A stretch of DNA of 64,000 bases. It comes from Golubevia sp. BC0850 (Eukaryota > Basidiomycota > Exobasidiomycetes > Golubeviales > Golubeviaceae). The notes under the pieces are model-generated. The model did no database searches. It saw only the letters and a program-made list of their open reading frames with translations, and had not been told where the DNA came from. The position numbers and the translations under genes were made by a program. This document shows, piece after piece, positions 37,347-49,555 of the stretch. Where the stretch lies: positions 2,046,001 through 2,110,000 of the forward strand of contig JAAVVG010000001.1 in assembly GCA_012976225.1 (NCBI GenBank). The letters are read 5' to 3'. How positions within the stretch are numbered: the first letter of the stretch is position 1; each line of letters begins with the position of its first letter.

Positions 37347-39710
37347 ATGTCATCCAATTTATTTCCGCCTTTGCCTTCTTTTTCTTCCACCAACTCTTCA
37401 GCTTCTCCTTCAAGGACTTCTTCTTCTTCCAACTTGCAATCTCTAAATCGACCAGTTTCACATCGAATCTCTTCACCCAAACCGACTTCAACTCATTCAA
37501 TTCAAACTCGACCGACATATTCTTCTCAATTACCAGATAATTTGGACCAAAATCAAGCTTTTGGTGGTTCAGGTACAGTTTACAGAAAAGTTCAACACGA
37601 TGAACATGATATTCTTTTCTCAAATTCAACTTCAAAGACCAACAAACAGAAGAAGACCAATCTAAATCAATTGAATCAATTAATTCATGGAATGCAAATA
37701 CAACCCTCGACAGAATCGGTGGAAATTGGAGAAACGGTTCCAAATTCGATTGAAGAACTTCCTTTCACGATAGAACCTTCAGCTGAAATGTTGGCTATTG
37801 ACTCTTTGGTGGCTCAGCTTACCACCAGCCATGAAGCAAATGAAGGGAACAGTTTGATATCAGACAGTGGGAAAGGAAAGAAGAAGCAGAGGGTTAAGGT
37901 CTGTTTTTGTCAAGGTGAGTGATTTACTGAGCTCTCTTGGAAGGTCTTGTCTGGCTGCGCATTCCGAATAGCTGTGTTTAGTGGAAGTTGAAAATTATTA
38001 GGAATTTTCTGGTAAAGTGTGAAATTATCCTGGAGGGACCATGATGAGAGAGTGACTCAGAAGCTTCGAGGTCATGAAACTCCTTCCTTTTAAGAACTCT
38101 CTCTCAAAGTGCTGTTCGAAAATTCCGGCTCAAATCCCTTTCAAATTGGAAAATCAAGAGGTCCTTAGGTCGGGAAAATGAGTGCGTCTAAAGAGAGAGA
38201 AAGGGGAAAAAGGGGCGTGGTAACTTTTTGTTGAGGAGTCCCTTTCGAGGCCAGTCCACAGATTACTTTCCAGCTGGTTTTTCTCTCGCATTTCCTCTGC
38301 CTTTTCTCTCCGCTTCTCATAAAAAAGGTGAAAAAATGATGGAAGAAACGTTCAAAGAATCCATGGCGACTTTAGCTCTGGATCCTCCATTTGTCTTCCA
38401 TCAATCTCAATTCTCAAGAACCCTCACGTCCCGACATTTCCCCGCCCCAACACTTTTGCCAACCTACCCTGCCTTCTTTCCATTTCCCAACTCCAGGCCG
38501 TCTCCACCCTCTTCAACCCTACCTCCCGATCTGCACAACTTGCGGTTTACTCCTCTGTTCAACTCTTGTTCCCTCTCCCTTACTCCCCACAACTTCCTGT
38601 CCTTCATGTCATACCTCTCCAATCCTCTCCTCAACTTCCAGATCCTCTTTAATACAGAAGCTCATCAGTCAAAGAGAGAATTTGGAAGTTTCACAAAAAC
38701 TTCAGGCGATTGAATTGAGAGAGAAGCGTAGGATGGAAAAGTTAGAAAGAGAGAAAGAGGAGGAAGAGATTAGTTGGAAGGAGAGAAATCTGGGAAAGGG
38801 TAAGGGAAGAGAGAGGGAGATGTTGTTTCCTGAATTGGGAGGGGCAGCAGGTGGAATGGGTCCGGGAATCTCTGAGATGGCAAGGAAAAGAATGGAAGTT
38901 GATAAAGCTTTGGGAAGAGGGAAAAATAAGGAAGGATTGGGAAATTTAATTCAACAGGAAACTAAGAAAAATAAGGTGATCAGTTTGAATTTGAAAACTC
39001 ATAAGGTTACCTTTGGGAACGAAAAGAAAAAAGTTAAGAAAAGTAAAGGTGGGAAGGAAGAGGTTAAGATTGAGGGATCTACTTCTAATTCGAATCCTAC
39101 TCTGACAAATGAGAAAATTAAGTCCGATTCTCTGGAAATCAAGGAAAATTTACCGGAACTTTCAAAATCTACGAATTCATCCTCAAGTGAAGAATCATCA
39201 GAAGAAGAGGAAGAAAGTTTACAGCCTCCCAGATTTTTAGATGAAGAAGATGATTCTTTTGAAATTCTACACGTTTTACCTGGTAGGAAGGGCTTGAAAT
39301 TAAAGGAAGAATCTCAAAATCATGAGAGAGGAAAAGAATTGATCAAGAGATTTGAAAGACCTTGGTTGAATCCCAATTTACTTCCAGAGGTCCTTCCATC
39401 CGAAGATTACGATTTAACTTCTCTACCTAGTTATTTGGCTAAAGATCAAAGATCTAGATTGGTGAATTGGTCTAAGGAAGCTTTGATAGAAGCTGAAATT
39501 TTGGAGGTGGAAAGCAAAGGGGAAGCTGATAAAGTTAGAATGGTTCCTGGAATGGCTGAAGGTAGTACTGTCGCTGATGGGACTAATTCAAAATTAGAGA
39601 AAGGTGGGAAGAAGAATATTCCGGGAGCTGGAGTTGAGAAAGAAAGAGGAAGTGGAAAAAGTGGGAAGAGAGGAGGGAAAAGTCAAAAGGGGAAAAGGAA
39701 GGAGAAATAA
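37347..39710 (+). CDS. TRIP4/ASC-1-like zinc-finger protein (Rqt4-type)
   Basis: Homologue of activating signal cointegrator 1 (TRIP4); the yeast counterpart Rqt4 is a subunit of the ribosome-quality-control trigger complex that splits collided ribosomes. Two exons (37347-37914, 38497-39710) encode 593 residues. The C2HC5 zinc-binding domain is assembled across the intron: KVCFCQG from exon 1 and RLHPLQPYLPICTTCGLLLC...CPSC from exon 2, matching the CxCQ..HPLY...C.NCGKI.C...CxFC layout of the family. A long charged Lys/Glu-rich coiled-coil region follows (KLEREKEEEEISWKERN). The N-terminus is Ser-rich. The exon 2 frame is open upstream to 38391, but no zinc ligands precede the splice site. 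I see no ASCH domain at the C-terminus. The 582-nt intron is the longest inferred in the window. Confidence 0.88.
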
Positions 39711-40019
39711 ATCGGAGGAAAGTGGTGACAGTAGAGAAAGAATTGTCATCGATTTTCTTTTTGAGACATTCTGTTGCAGGTTCTATTTCAGTCCTTCCTC
39801 ACCTGCTTTGAGTGATTCGGAACGGCTTCAGAAAGGAAAGAAAAAATTGATTGATTTGAACAAGTACAACGAAGAAAAGAAAACTACAACGCGGGAAAGT
39901 GAAGTTTGGGCTCATATTTGACATTTGATTCGCTATGAAAGAAATTAGGTAAGAGAATGGAGAGATGTGAGAAAGGCGACCATGAAAAGCTTAGAAAGAA
40001 GTGAAGATTTTTTTTGGAA
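39711..40019. other. Convergent intergenic, TRIP4-like / MUS81
   Basis: About 310 bases containing the two facing 3' UTRs. A T-run lies near 40008-40015. Nothing else is seen. Confidence 0.4.
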
Positions 40020-43000
40020 TCAATTCATTCTATAGACTTCATCTCTGAAAACCTCAGCAACCATTTCACTTAATTTAGGACCTATCTTCCTTCTATCCTC
40101 TTTTGGATTGATAGTTTCACTAAGTAAAGTCTTAACCTCATCTTTTCTCTTAGGTTTTCCTTTACCATTACTAGTTGAAGCTCCACCATTTCTGGCTTCT
40201 TCCTTATCCCTCTCCTCTTTTAATTCTTCCGCATCCAGGTATGCTTCCCAAAGTTCTTTAGGGGTAGCCCAAGTTCGAAGTAATTCTCCAACCTTCTCCG
40301 CTGACATTCCTCTGACGCTTAAAAGCATCTTTGCGAAAACGTCTCTCAAGATTGTTGAACTTGATTTTTGATTTAGGCACGTGAAAGAATAGTAGCTTGT
40401 TAGATAGGGAGTTGAAGGATGTCTACGACGAAGATGAGCTTGAAGACGGAGGTATGAAGGTCTTGAGATGCAATTGTCTGGAATTACGTGAAGATTTACA
40501 TTCTGAGAGAGGATGAAGAGGGGATGAGAATGGGTCAGACAAAAGAAGCAAGGTTTGGCTTGTCGTCGCTAGAATATTGTGTTTCTCTTCCACTTACAGC
40601 GTGAGCATCTACGATGACTCTGTGCATTCTGGCGAGACATTCGACGCTGGCATCAGTGTTGGCAGTGTGCTCTAGAAAGAATCCATCAATCACTTGAACG
40701 CTACTCAACGCAGTTCGGATCTGTTTGTTCCATTGAGCCATTAGTCGAGCGACATCGAAGTCTGAAAGGAGAGTTGGTGGAGGAGAGGTGTCAGAGAAGA
40801 CGAAGACGACGTTGAATTCATCACAGAAGTACAAGACTCACCTTCGATCATGTACGTGACTTGACTCAGACCTGAAGAAGCGAGACGGAACTGGAGAGGG
40901 AGAGGGAGAGGGCAAAGAAGAAAAGCTTCGAGGTCAGTGAAAGTAAGGATGGCTCAGAAATGGCTCTCTATGTCGAAGAGAGGTGAGAAGACTCACTTTC
41001 TGTTCCATCCATCTAGTCCCAGTAATACTTGAAACGAGATCGTCCAGCCTCTTACGCTCCACGATGAAGTCCAACACAGCTTCATCTTTAGCAGTTCCAC
41101 CTCCGTTGTTCCTTTTCGCTACCCACAAGGCATCACCAACAGCTAGAGGCTTGACGATGCAGTCGATTCCTTTAGCTCTGAGAGAATCTGCCAGAGATCG
41201 TCTGACCCTGTCGGTTCCAGCAGCTTTCTCTGCAGCAGAAGCTCCTACTTGTCGGGAAGTTTCCACTTCTCTCGTGTCCAAGATCAGTTGGATTGTGTAG
41301 CTTCCAGCAGGTATGATCTCTGGTTCGAAATTCGGAGGGGTCCAATTTCTTAGAGAACCAGGATCTGAAGCGGCAGTCAGATTCGTTCCACCATGACTTC
41401 CCATGCTCGCTTCTCCAGCTATGTCTGAAGTAGAGAGCTGGGGAGTCTCCGTTGTCGGAGCGTGTCGATTGTGAAAGACTCCATGAGCAGGAACATAGTC
41501 CGAGAGACGAGGATTTCTTCGTCTTGAAGGAGCATCTGTAGCTGATTGTGTCCTATCTGCAAGACCCACGCCCATGCTCTTGGAAGTCGAGCCTGCGACG
41601 TGAGCTGACGTCGTGCGAGTGATACCGCTCCCAGCACTACCGAGGGAAGGAAAACTTTGAGGTTTCGGAAGAGCAGGAGAGATGCTCTTTGGCTTGGCTT
41701 GTACTTGAGAAGCATCGACCTCGATGATATCATCGTCATCTGAATCGATCACGAGAGTCGCTTGCTGTTGACTATCACCAGAGACTCCGAGAGATTGAGG
41801 TTGAGATTGAGATTGGGAGCTCGGTCTTGGAGCGCCCTTCTTGATTCCAAGCCCAGGTGCGTTCTCGATGGCACAATTCTCTTTGAGGTATCCACGCTTC
41901 AACACTTCGTTCCAGATCATCTTTCCAGTAGATCCCCCCAGAGATTCCTGACCACGAGGCACCTCCTCTAGCTTGAAAATGACCTTGGCGAAGGGATGGT
42001 CGCTCAAGCTGGCTGGGAATTCGATCCGATACATCATCGTGTAGTCCTCCTCATGGAGTCTGATTCCAGCTCCATCTCGTGTAGTGTGACGTGTGGGAGG
42101 CGAATCGTCCGAAATGTAGGTGAAACGGAATGGACCTGCTCCCGGACCTGCGATCGTAGCTTTCACTGAATCCAGCTGCCTTGGAGGTGGCTTGTCTGGA
42201 AGAATTAGACGTGAGACTCCTTTGCTTGATCCTCCCAAGATAGACCCAGTACTGGCGCTTCTCGCTTCCAAGCCGTTCCTCATTTCTCCAGCGGGAGTAT
42301 CCCCTTGAGACCTAGACCCCAAGATCGTTGAGGAGGCTCTCTCTTCAAAAGCTCCGCGTTCATCCGCAAAGTCGACCGGTCTGCGAACTCCTTCAGCGTT
42401 TGCCAACTCTCTAGCTACCTCGAATCCTTCCTGGGTGAGACAGAACTTGGGAGGGTTTCCTGTCTGATAGACATAGCCTTTCTCTATCAGCGTCTTCATG
42501 TTGGTCCAAGCTGTGAAGAAGGATTTGGGATTCGGTCCTGAAAAGTTGCCACCTCCAGAACCGCCACCTCGAGAGCCTGTAAGAGAGGAGGGGCCAGCTC
42601 CAGAAGAGGAGGCAAGAGACCCTTGGGTGTAGTCATTGTCACAGAACGGCTGGGCTTCTGAGATGATCTCCGATTTGGTGAGGTAGAGGTCTCCTCCATC
42701 TTCGACGGAATCTCCACTGGTATGGAGGTAGAGAGCGATAAGGATTCCGTGACCGCCAGAACGAGCTTTTGGGATGTAGCGCTTCGACGAAGCTGCGCGT
42801 TTGGGAGCTGACTCTTTTCCTTTTCCTTTGCTTTTCGACTTGGAGGGAGAGGTGGAAGTGTTGGTCTTGGAGGTTCGAGATTTCTTGGTACCGTCGTAGA
42901 TTTCAGCGTAAGGATCTTCCACTCCGTCACTTGCAGACTCAAGAGAATCCACTCTGTCTCTTCCTTTCCTCTTGCTAGAGCTCGCTGAAGGCTTCGACTT

Positions 43001-43608
43001 AGGAGCAGCAGGGCCAGAAGTCGTGGCCGATTCAGATGCTTTCTTTCTACCTCGAGCAGGTTTCGTAAGAGCAGCCAACTCTGGCCCGTCTAGGGAAGTG
43101 TGGAGAACAAAGGAAGAAAAAGATCAGAAGCACAGCGTTCCAATAGCTGAACAGCTTGTTGACTGGCAGCACGTTGATGTGAGAGAGATGAGGAGCTGAG
43201 CAATGGTTCTCTATCTGGATGTCCATTCTCTCCGTTCTCTCCGCCCTTTCCTGTCCCTCTGTCTCTCAGGTCCAGACTGAGAGATCCATCATAATCCTTT
43301 CGCTCGGTCCAAACGTCAAGTCCCCGACACGGCTATCAGGACTCACCATTAGTTGGCATCTCATGTCCATTCTCCAAGCACCACTTCTTCAAACACTTGT
43401 CCAACTTATCCACCATCGTTGGTCCTATTCCAGCGATCACTATCATATCTCTAGGTACTTTGAGTTGCGTAGGATGGTTCTTGAGACCCTTCCAAGCCTT
43501 GTGATAGGCATGAGCTGACCTAGAGCCCTTTTCCTGAGCTTCCTCTTCCCATTCCTTGATGAAACCAAGCCAGAGATCCTTACTTTGAGCTGGAGTCGGT
43601 TCAGCCAT
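40020..43608 (-). CDS. MUS81: Structure-specific endonuclease subunit MUS81
   Basis: Catalytic subunit of the Mus81-Eme1/Mms4 endonuclease that cuts branched recombination and replication intermediates in the nucleus. Five exons (43608-43347, 43089-40997, 40890-40842, 40761-40598, 40502-40020) encode 1016 residues, clearly longer than most fungal Mus81 (about 550-700), because of Ser/Pro/Gln-rich insertions before the nuclease. Order: N-terminal helix-hairpin-helix (VIAGIGPTMVDKL); central winged-helix region (GHGILIALYL...; FEVARELA); ERCC4 nuclease with LILDTRE, PLAVGDALW and the catalytic ERKRLDD; then VIDGFFLEHT, NLHVIPDNCISRPSYLRL, and the C-terminal HhH pair starting LRDVFAKMLLSVRGMSAEKV. 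The nuclease is interrupted right after GTRWMEQK. The start is the first ATG; the frame upstream to 43635 lacks one. It shares a 159-bp promoter with the TFIIIC gene. Confidence 0.95.
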
Positions 43609-43767
43609 ACTGCCGAATTGATCGAGAATATTCAAGCTATGATTGAAGGCGTTGACGTAGATGGAGGAGATGGAATGAAGGAGGGGAGACGGAACGTCGC
43701 GTAATGTGTTGGGAATTGAAGAGACTTTTCTTAAGAATCTTCCTTCTCTTCACCTAACCCCATCAGG
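43609..43767. promoter_or_regulatory. Compact divergent promoter, MUS81 / TFIIIC subunit
   Basis: Only 159 bases lie between the two start codons, so transcription of the two genes probably shares regulatory sites. The half next to the TFIIIC gene is pyrimidine-rich (TTCCTTCTCTTCACC). An ACGTCGCG motif at about 43692-43699 resembles MCB-type sites (ACGCG core) only loosely. Confidence 0.5.
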
Positions 43768-46700
43768 ATGGCTATCGAAGAAACCCAACATGAACATCTC
43801 GAAGCAAGAATGATCTGCTCTGCTGAGGTCGGAGGAGGAGCCTTTCTTCCTGGATCTATCTCTTGGTCAAGAACCGGTCAAGCAGTGGTCGTCTTGGACG
43901 CAGTCGTTCACATCTTTGTGAGTCCCACTTTCTCTCGGGGCTTGTTCATTTTCTTCCTTTATCAAACTGAACTTCCATGATCCCATTTCAGACTCCTTCT
44001 CCAGGCTTCCATCCGAATTTGAAACCGAATGCTAGGATGAATACCCATCATCTTCCAACCTCGGACCCATGGACTATGTCGTCTTCAACCGGAACGAAGA
44101 TTCATTCAGAAGATGGTATCGATCCACTCGACCACTTCCACTGGTCTTTGGACATCGCGGACGAGTTCGGGGTTGGCAAACATAGAGCCATCGTGGACAA
44201 TGGTCAGTTTAGTTTCTTCCTTAACAAAGCGTGTTCCTTTTGTAGCAGATCTTCTTCTAGCAATCTTTGGACGTGTCATATGAACTAAACTTATCGTTTC
44301 TCGTTTTCTTGTGCTTGCTCGCCATCCCATTCCTCTAGATTCCCTTGCTGCTCTCCCCACTCTCTCGTCCCCTCGCTGGAAAGACGCTTGCTGGTCGCCT
44401 CCTGGTTTTGGACCTAACGCCAGGTGAGTTCTGACAAACTAAAATGCTGAAAAATCAATCAAGGAAGAATTCGCTGCTCACACCTCCAATTCACCTCTCT
44501 CAGCTGTCTTCTCGCGACTCTAAACTCAGAACTGGAGATTGTAATTCACTCAGCTCCACAAAATCCTTATCTTGGGCCCTGGGTCAGTGATCGCGATTTT
44601 GGATACAGTGCAAACCAGACTTCTGGCGAAAGAGTCGCATTCTTGAGTACCCAAAGCACAGGTGAGCGGGTCAACAGATTCTAAGCCTTGTCTGATGATT
44701 GAGCTGACGCGTTGAGTATTCCGCTCCCTCTAGCAATTGCATGGTCAAGCACTGCTCCCGGAGAAGCTCAAACAAGTGACGACACTAGCAACTGCATCTT
44801 CGCGGCAGGAACTAGGATTGGGGAGCTTTTGTTGTGGAAGTGAGTTCTAGACTTTTCGATCTTGGTTCCGTCAAAGGAGCTCTCGCTGACCACTTTCTCT
44901 CGGTTCGCTCAGATTCGATTCTTCCGGCTCAGCTCCAGAAGAGCAGACGCGAGTGCAGGTTGATAGCGCCTTCGTTTCACAGCTTCTCTTCTCGCCCTGG
45001 TCCGAAGCGCGCTGTGAGTCTTCCTTCGAAAACTGAATTGGAGTTCGACGTCTGACTTCCCTTCTTCTTTCCCGGCTGTCCACTCTCCGATCCTCTATAT
45101 CCAGGTCGATTGGCGGTCTTCACGGACTCAAACCTTGTCATTCTAGCCATCTCCTTCTCGGGAGGAGTCATCCAACAAGCTGAGATTGAGCATCGACAAC
45201 CTATCGATCAACAAATCTCTGCAGCTGTTTGGATTTCTGGCCATATCCTTTTCTGTGCTCCTGGAGAGATACATTCCTTCGATACGCAGGTTCCTTCTCT
45301 AGGAATCAGAACCTTGGATCTCGAAGTTGGGAAGGACGCCAAATCCAATCCTTACTCTTCTGCCATTTGTGAGTACTTCGACGAATTCCTTTCGGAGAGC
45401 CCTCTTGCCGCATGCTTACTCTGAAACCTCCTTCCGTTTATTCCTTCAGCCATATCTGCACTCTCTTCCGAATCCTTCGAGGTCGTTTTACAAGACGCTT
45501 CAACATACGTAGCCAGGCTCGAAGACTTTGATTCAAACTCAAAGACTCCCTCGCCGACAATCAATTCAACATCTACTATCAAGCTTGGACCTGCAACTGG
45601 AGATATCCGAGGACCGCAGCACGAGCTCGAGTCTTATCAAACTCTTCAAGCTTTCCAGCCGGATCTGAGCTCGAGTGCTCACGACGTCGCTGGAAGAATC
45701 TACGCCGTTCTGCAGACGTGGGTCGCATCTCGATCCTTTCAGAGTCTTGATTCGGAAAATCTGACCAAACCACATCTTTTCCCCTCTCATTTCAACTTGT
45801 CAGAGCGGAAGAGATCGCTGGTTGGCGCTACAAAGTCAGTCACTTTTCAACTTTCGGTCTGATGTTATTGAGGCCGAAATCAGTCGAGTCCACCGCAGCG
45901 GCTCTTCTAGCTCAAGGATTCAAGTCCATGGAAACTGGTGAGATTGTACTGAGAAGAATCGATTCTTTGTGCTCGGCTGTGACTGACAGCGACTTTTCGA
46001 CACCCTTCTTGCAGACCCGGATCTCATGCCTATCCATGCCATGCGCACGCTGCTCGCTCTCTATTCTGCTTCGGATTCTACGAGAGCGAAACAAATACTT
46101 GCACTCATCAATGGAGGGCTGGAAAGCAAGTTCGAAGAGCTGGAACTCGACTCGTCTGCTGTGTCGATGGACCATGGCTCAAAGGGCAGAGAAAGACAAG
46201 CAGTTGCTTGGCTAGCGGCATGGGCTGAGGTGATTAGCAAATGGAATTTAACAACAGTCCACACGCTGAATGACAATAGGCGATGGGGATTTTGACTGAC
46301 TTCGATGACTTCCCTTGCTCCGCCTTTCTACAGTCGCGAAGGAAGCAGCCAGCCTTTGCTTCGACAGAAAGTCTTTCTGAAAAGGCTTCGATGGCTCAGC
46401 TAGTCAATTCTTTCCAAGTTAGACTGAGGGAAGCTCTAACTTTCGAAGATCAGAATGCAGACTCGATGGATGAGGATGGCGATGAGCAAGAAGGTGAGTG
46501 AAATTCTCTCCCTGCTTACCTCGCACTGGGCCTCTTGATGCACTGGCAAAACTCCACTGATCTCTTTCTGATTATCTTTACTCCGAAAATTCAAGAACTA
46601 GACTCAAGTTACCCTCTCAGACTCTGTGCGAGTTCGTTCCTCTCCTCCACTTCATCAGACAAGTCTCTCCGAGCATCAGTATCGAGCTTGCTGTCCAAGA

Positions 46701-47144
46701 TCAAAGGAGCAAAGGGGTCAAAAGATTTAGAAAAGAAGTGGGCGAAAGTTCAGAAAGATGAAGATGGGAAACTGGACGCAGATGAGAAGTGTCCTGCTTG
46801 TCGAGCTGTGGTCTTCTTGAATGGGAAGTCTTTGAGGATAGCAGTCTGTTCGAACAATCACATTTGGGGTGAGTAAACTTCTCTCATTGCTACGTCGTTC
46901 TTCATTTCTCTGTGATAGATGCTTATTTCTTCTCTCACCGCTTGCTAAACTTCGACGACTCTCAGAGCGATGTTCCATCACCTTGAAGATCCTAGGAAAC
47001 CCAAGCAACATTCGAACTTGCGTAGGCTGCTGGTCCAAATCTTTGCGTCCTACTCCAAGCTCGCAGAGAAGTTCAGCTCAGGATGCGTTGGAGAAGGCGA
47101 AGAGGTGTCAACTCTGTGGCAATGCTTGGGTGATAATTGTTTGA
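43768..47144 (+). CDS. TFIIIC subunit (TFIIIC90/GTF3C4 family)
   Basis: Subunit of the RNA polymerase III assembly factor TFIIIC, which recognises tRNA-gene A and B boxes. Thirteen exons (43768-43917, 43992-44202, 44339-44423, 44504-44661, 44734-44839, 44913-45013, 45105-45368, 45450-45834, 45873-45937, 46015-46229, 46334-46493, 46596-46868, 46966-47144) join in phase to 783 residues. The N-terminal half looks like the WD40-type TFIIIC-delta domain: SISWSRTGQAVVVLD, HFHWSLDIA, LATLNSELEIVIHS, CIFAAGTRIGELLLWK, LAVFTDSNLVILAI. The C-terminus is the TFIIIC zinc-ribbon region, with CPAC, CSNNHIWERC, CVGC and CQLC pairs. The intron at 45835-45872 is only 38 nt, and a slightly different junction there is possible. 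Assignment rests on the C-terminal zinc module plus the domain order. Confidence 0.85.
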
Positions 47145-48213
47145 AATTGACACACTTTTTGTTTTGTCTGCGCTTCTCTCGTGAAAACGTCAGACTTGGT
47201 TTGAAAGATCCTTTCCCTTTCTCGCGAGATGAGAGTCCATAGCGAGGACTTAAATCAGTACCAGAATCGGAGAAAATGTGTAAAAGCGTCTGAAACTTTC
47301 CATAGAATTGCATCTGGAATTTTGGTCAAATGTCTGGCGTAAGAGACGTTGGGTCTCTCTGATCTATTCGCTATGAGAAGTGGTCAGCAGATGGTTCTTA
47401 AGAGCTCTGAGGCTTCAAAGGAGGTAAAGGAGTCTAAGAAGAGGGAACTCAACCTCCTCGACTTTTTTCTGGGGGCTCCCTCGAAGAATCGATTGTGCTC
47501 CCACCTCACAGCTCGACTTGGGAGTCGTGTTTTCGAGCCCTGCGTTCGGAATCAAATCGATTAAAAAAAATCGAACGCAACTAAGAATGAAAACAGAAAG
47601 AATGAAATGCTACAGTAGACTGGAAGGACAGAGAGGATCTCGACGAAACATTGGCTTTCCCAGCTTCACGGAGGGTTTGGAGGTTACATGCTGTGACCGA
47701 ACGACTAGAGGTTTGGAGTTTGAGAGAAGTATTGGTTTGCTTGACTAGGTAGTGATCTATCTGCTCCGATGGCGTTCGTAGGGCTGGACTTGCGAAGTGA
47801 CTGGAGCTCAGTTGGAGATTCAGAAAACTAGAAGGATTTGGAGAGCCGGATTGATCAAGTGAGATCATGAGAAACTTCGAGTGATGAATTATCCTCAGGT
47901 TACCTGATACTGGAACCGCAATGCTTCTAGTTGATGACTCTCATCCCTCCCACATCTCTTTCTAGTCTCCCTCTATCCTTCCTCTAACGTAGACCCCTCG
48001 ATCTTGAAGCTCAATTCTCGTCAGACGATCTAGAAGAGACGTTCCAATTACAAGTTGAGGGTTAATTTTGTTCCCAAAGTTGATTGATGAGAAGGCATTC
48101 CTCGTCGTCGGCTTTTTTATTCTCCCAAATGTCTGAATGATCCAACTCTTCGAGGGATGGATAGTTGAAATTGGCGAAAAGAGAAACCAGAGCTCGACGG
48201 TCATCGATTCCTT
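47145..48213. other. Convergent intergenic, TFIIIC gene / F-box gene
   Basis: About 1.07 kb with no supported gene. A small hairpin, TGCGTTCG (47540-47547) against CGAACGCA (47572-47579), surrounds an A-run. Open frames on both strands lack domains. Confidence 0.4.
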
Positions 48214-49555
48214 CTACTCCGATTCTCCATCCCCAAAGAGACCTCCAACATCCGATTCAACGACCAAGTACTTGAGTTCTGGAAAGAAAGCGTTGCCGAA
48301 GACTTTGAGGGCCGAATAGTGAGACGTTTCCATCGTCAACTCTTCTAGAAGTGGAAGACTCCTTGAAGAAGATTGGTCCCAAGGTTCTGTGAGAATGATT
48401 TCATTCAACAAAATCCTCTTGAGATTGGTGTTGATAGATATGAGATTGGATAAGAACTCGAAAGGCATCTTAGATGCCAAAGGTACCAAGAGTTCAAGGT
48501 CTACAAATTCCTTTCCTACCCACTCATTAACCGATCCACAATCCCAATCCACTTGATGACCTGCGATGTCGAAACGTAAAGTTTCGAGTGTTGAAATGAA
48601 GCTGCCTTCTGGGAACTTGAGGGGCTGTAATTCTTCAGGTCCTGCTTCAACGTCCCAGTCATAGAGGATGGTGAACTGCAGGCTGGAAAGTTTCGGACGT
48701 CGGACTATCAGTTCCAAATCTTCAGAAGAGATCGAGTTCTTTTGGATCATCAAGCAGAGCTCTTGAAGAGAGGTCTTGGATTTGCTGATCTCCTGGACAA
48801 TCTCCTGCAGCCCATCGACTTGTTGCTGGATTACCTCTGCTGGTAAGTTCGTAGCCTCGAAGGCCCTCAAGTCCATCTTGAGAGTTTTAATCCCGGTTTC
48901 CGTAAATTTGCTTGAGGAAGTGCCGGCAGGGATAGAAAGGCCACCAAATTACTCTAGAGTTCTCGAAGGGTTCTGCTGAGGTCAATTTGAACTTCGTCTC
49001 GTCCCCCGACTCCAGATGAATTGGGAATCCTTCAGCCTCTAACTCCATGGCTCCCAGGTGATCCATCATACGATCGAGTTCCACTCCTTCTTCCAGCAGG
49101 GTTATGACGAAATCAAGATGAAGAATGTTGAACTCGGCTCCCTTTTCTATGACGAGAAGGAGCTTGCCGAGAGAGCCTTTCGTTGCTAGCCAGGTGGTGG
49201 TTAAAAGAGCCTGACGGTAGGGCACAGTTCCAACCAGCCTCGAAATATTCCATGGATTATGGTAACTCCTTCCTCTGAAATCTGGCCAGAAGGAAGATAG
49301 ATCTAGACGAATCTCCCTTCCTGGAAGAGAGTGGAGTCTTGACAAACGATCGAATAGTTGTATGAGTTCCAGAGGTTCCAATGGTCTTTTGAGGCTCGTG
49401 AGATCTAGGGTCTTGTGGAGGAGAGCGTCTAGAATGATTTCGTTTCTCCGAGACTTAGAGACCTTTTCAAAGTTGGCCAGTTGAGGAGTGGTGAAGAATG
49501 AGAAGATGATAGTGGAAACTTCTCTTGGAAGCTTGATGAGTGGATCCAGCATCAT
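48214..49555 (-). CDS. F-box protein with leucine-rich-like repeats
   Basis: Probable substrate-recognition subunit of an SCF ubiquitin ligase. It opens with an F-box, LIKLPREVSTIIFSFFTTPQLANFEKVSKSRRNEI (residues about 6-40), and continues with irregular Leu-rich repeats, including LSSLQFTILYDW, FISTLETLRFDIAG and LPLLEELTMETSHYSAL. Two frames are involved. They join in phase if an intron at 48952-48877 (76 nt, donor GTAATT, acceptor CTCAAG) is removed, giving 421 residues. The donor is weak, so a frameshift or two separate frames remains possible. The substrate is unknown. It is divergent from the ubiquitin-AN1 gene, and a second F-box locus lies just beyond that gene. Confidence 0.72.

Noticed and set aside
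38228-38713. 161-codon frame overlapping the TRIP4-like gene
   Set aside because: It covers the end of the intron and the start of exon 2 in a different frame; the in-frame exon carries the zinc ligands.
43606-43635. Longer N-terminus for MUS81
   Set aside because: The extension begins at a TTG codon; the first ATG is 43606-43608.
47540-47579. Small hairpin TGCGTTCG/CGAACGCA as a terminator or RNA gene
   Set aside because: Only 8 bp of stem with an A/T-rich loop; it does not fit a tRNA and is not near a gene end that needs it.
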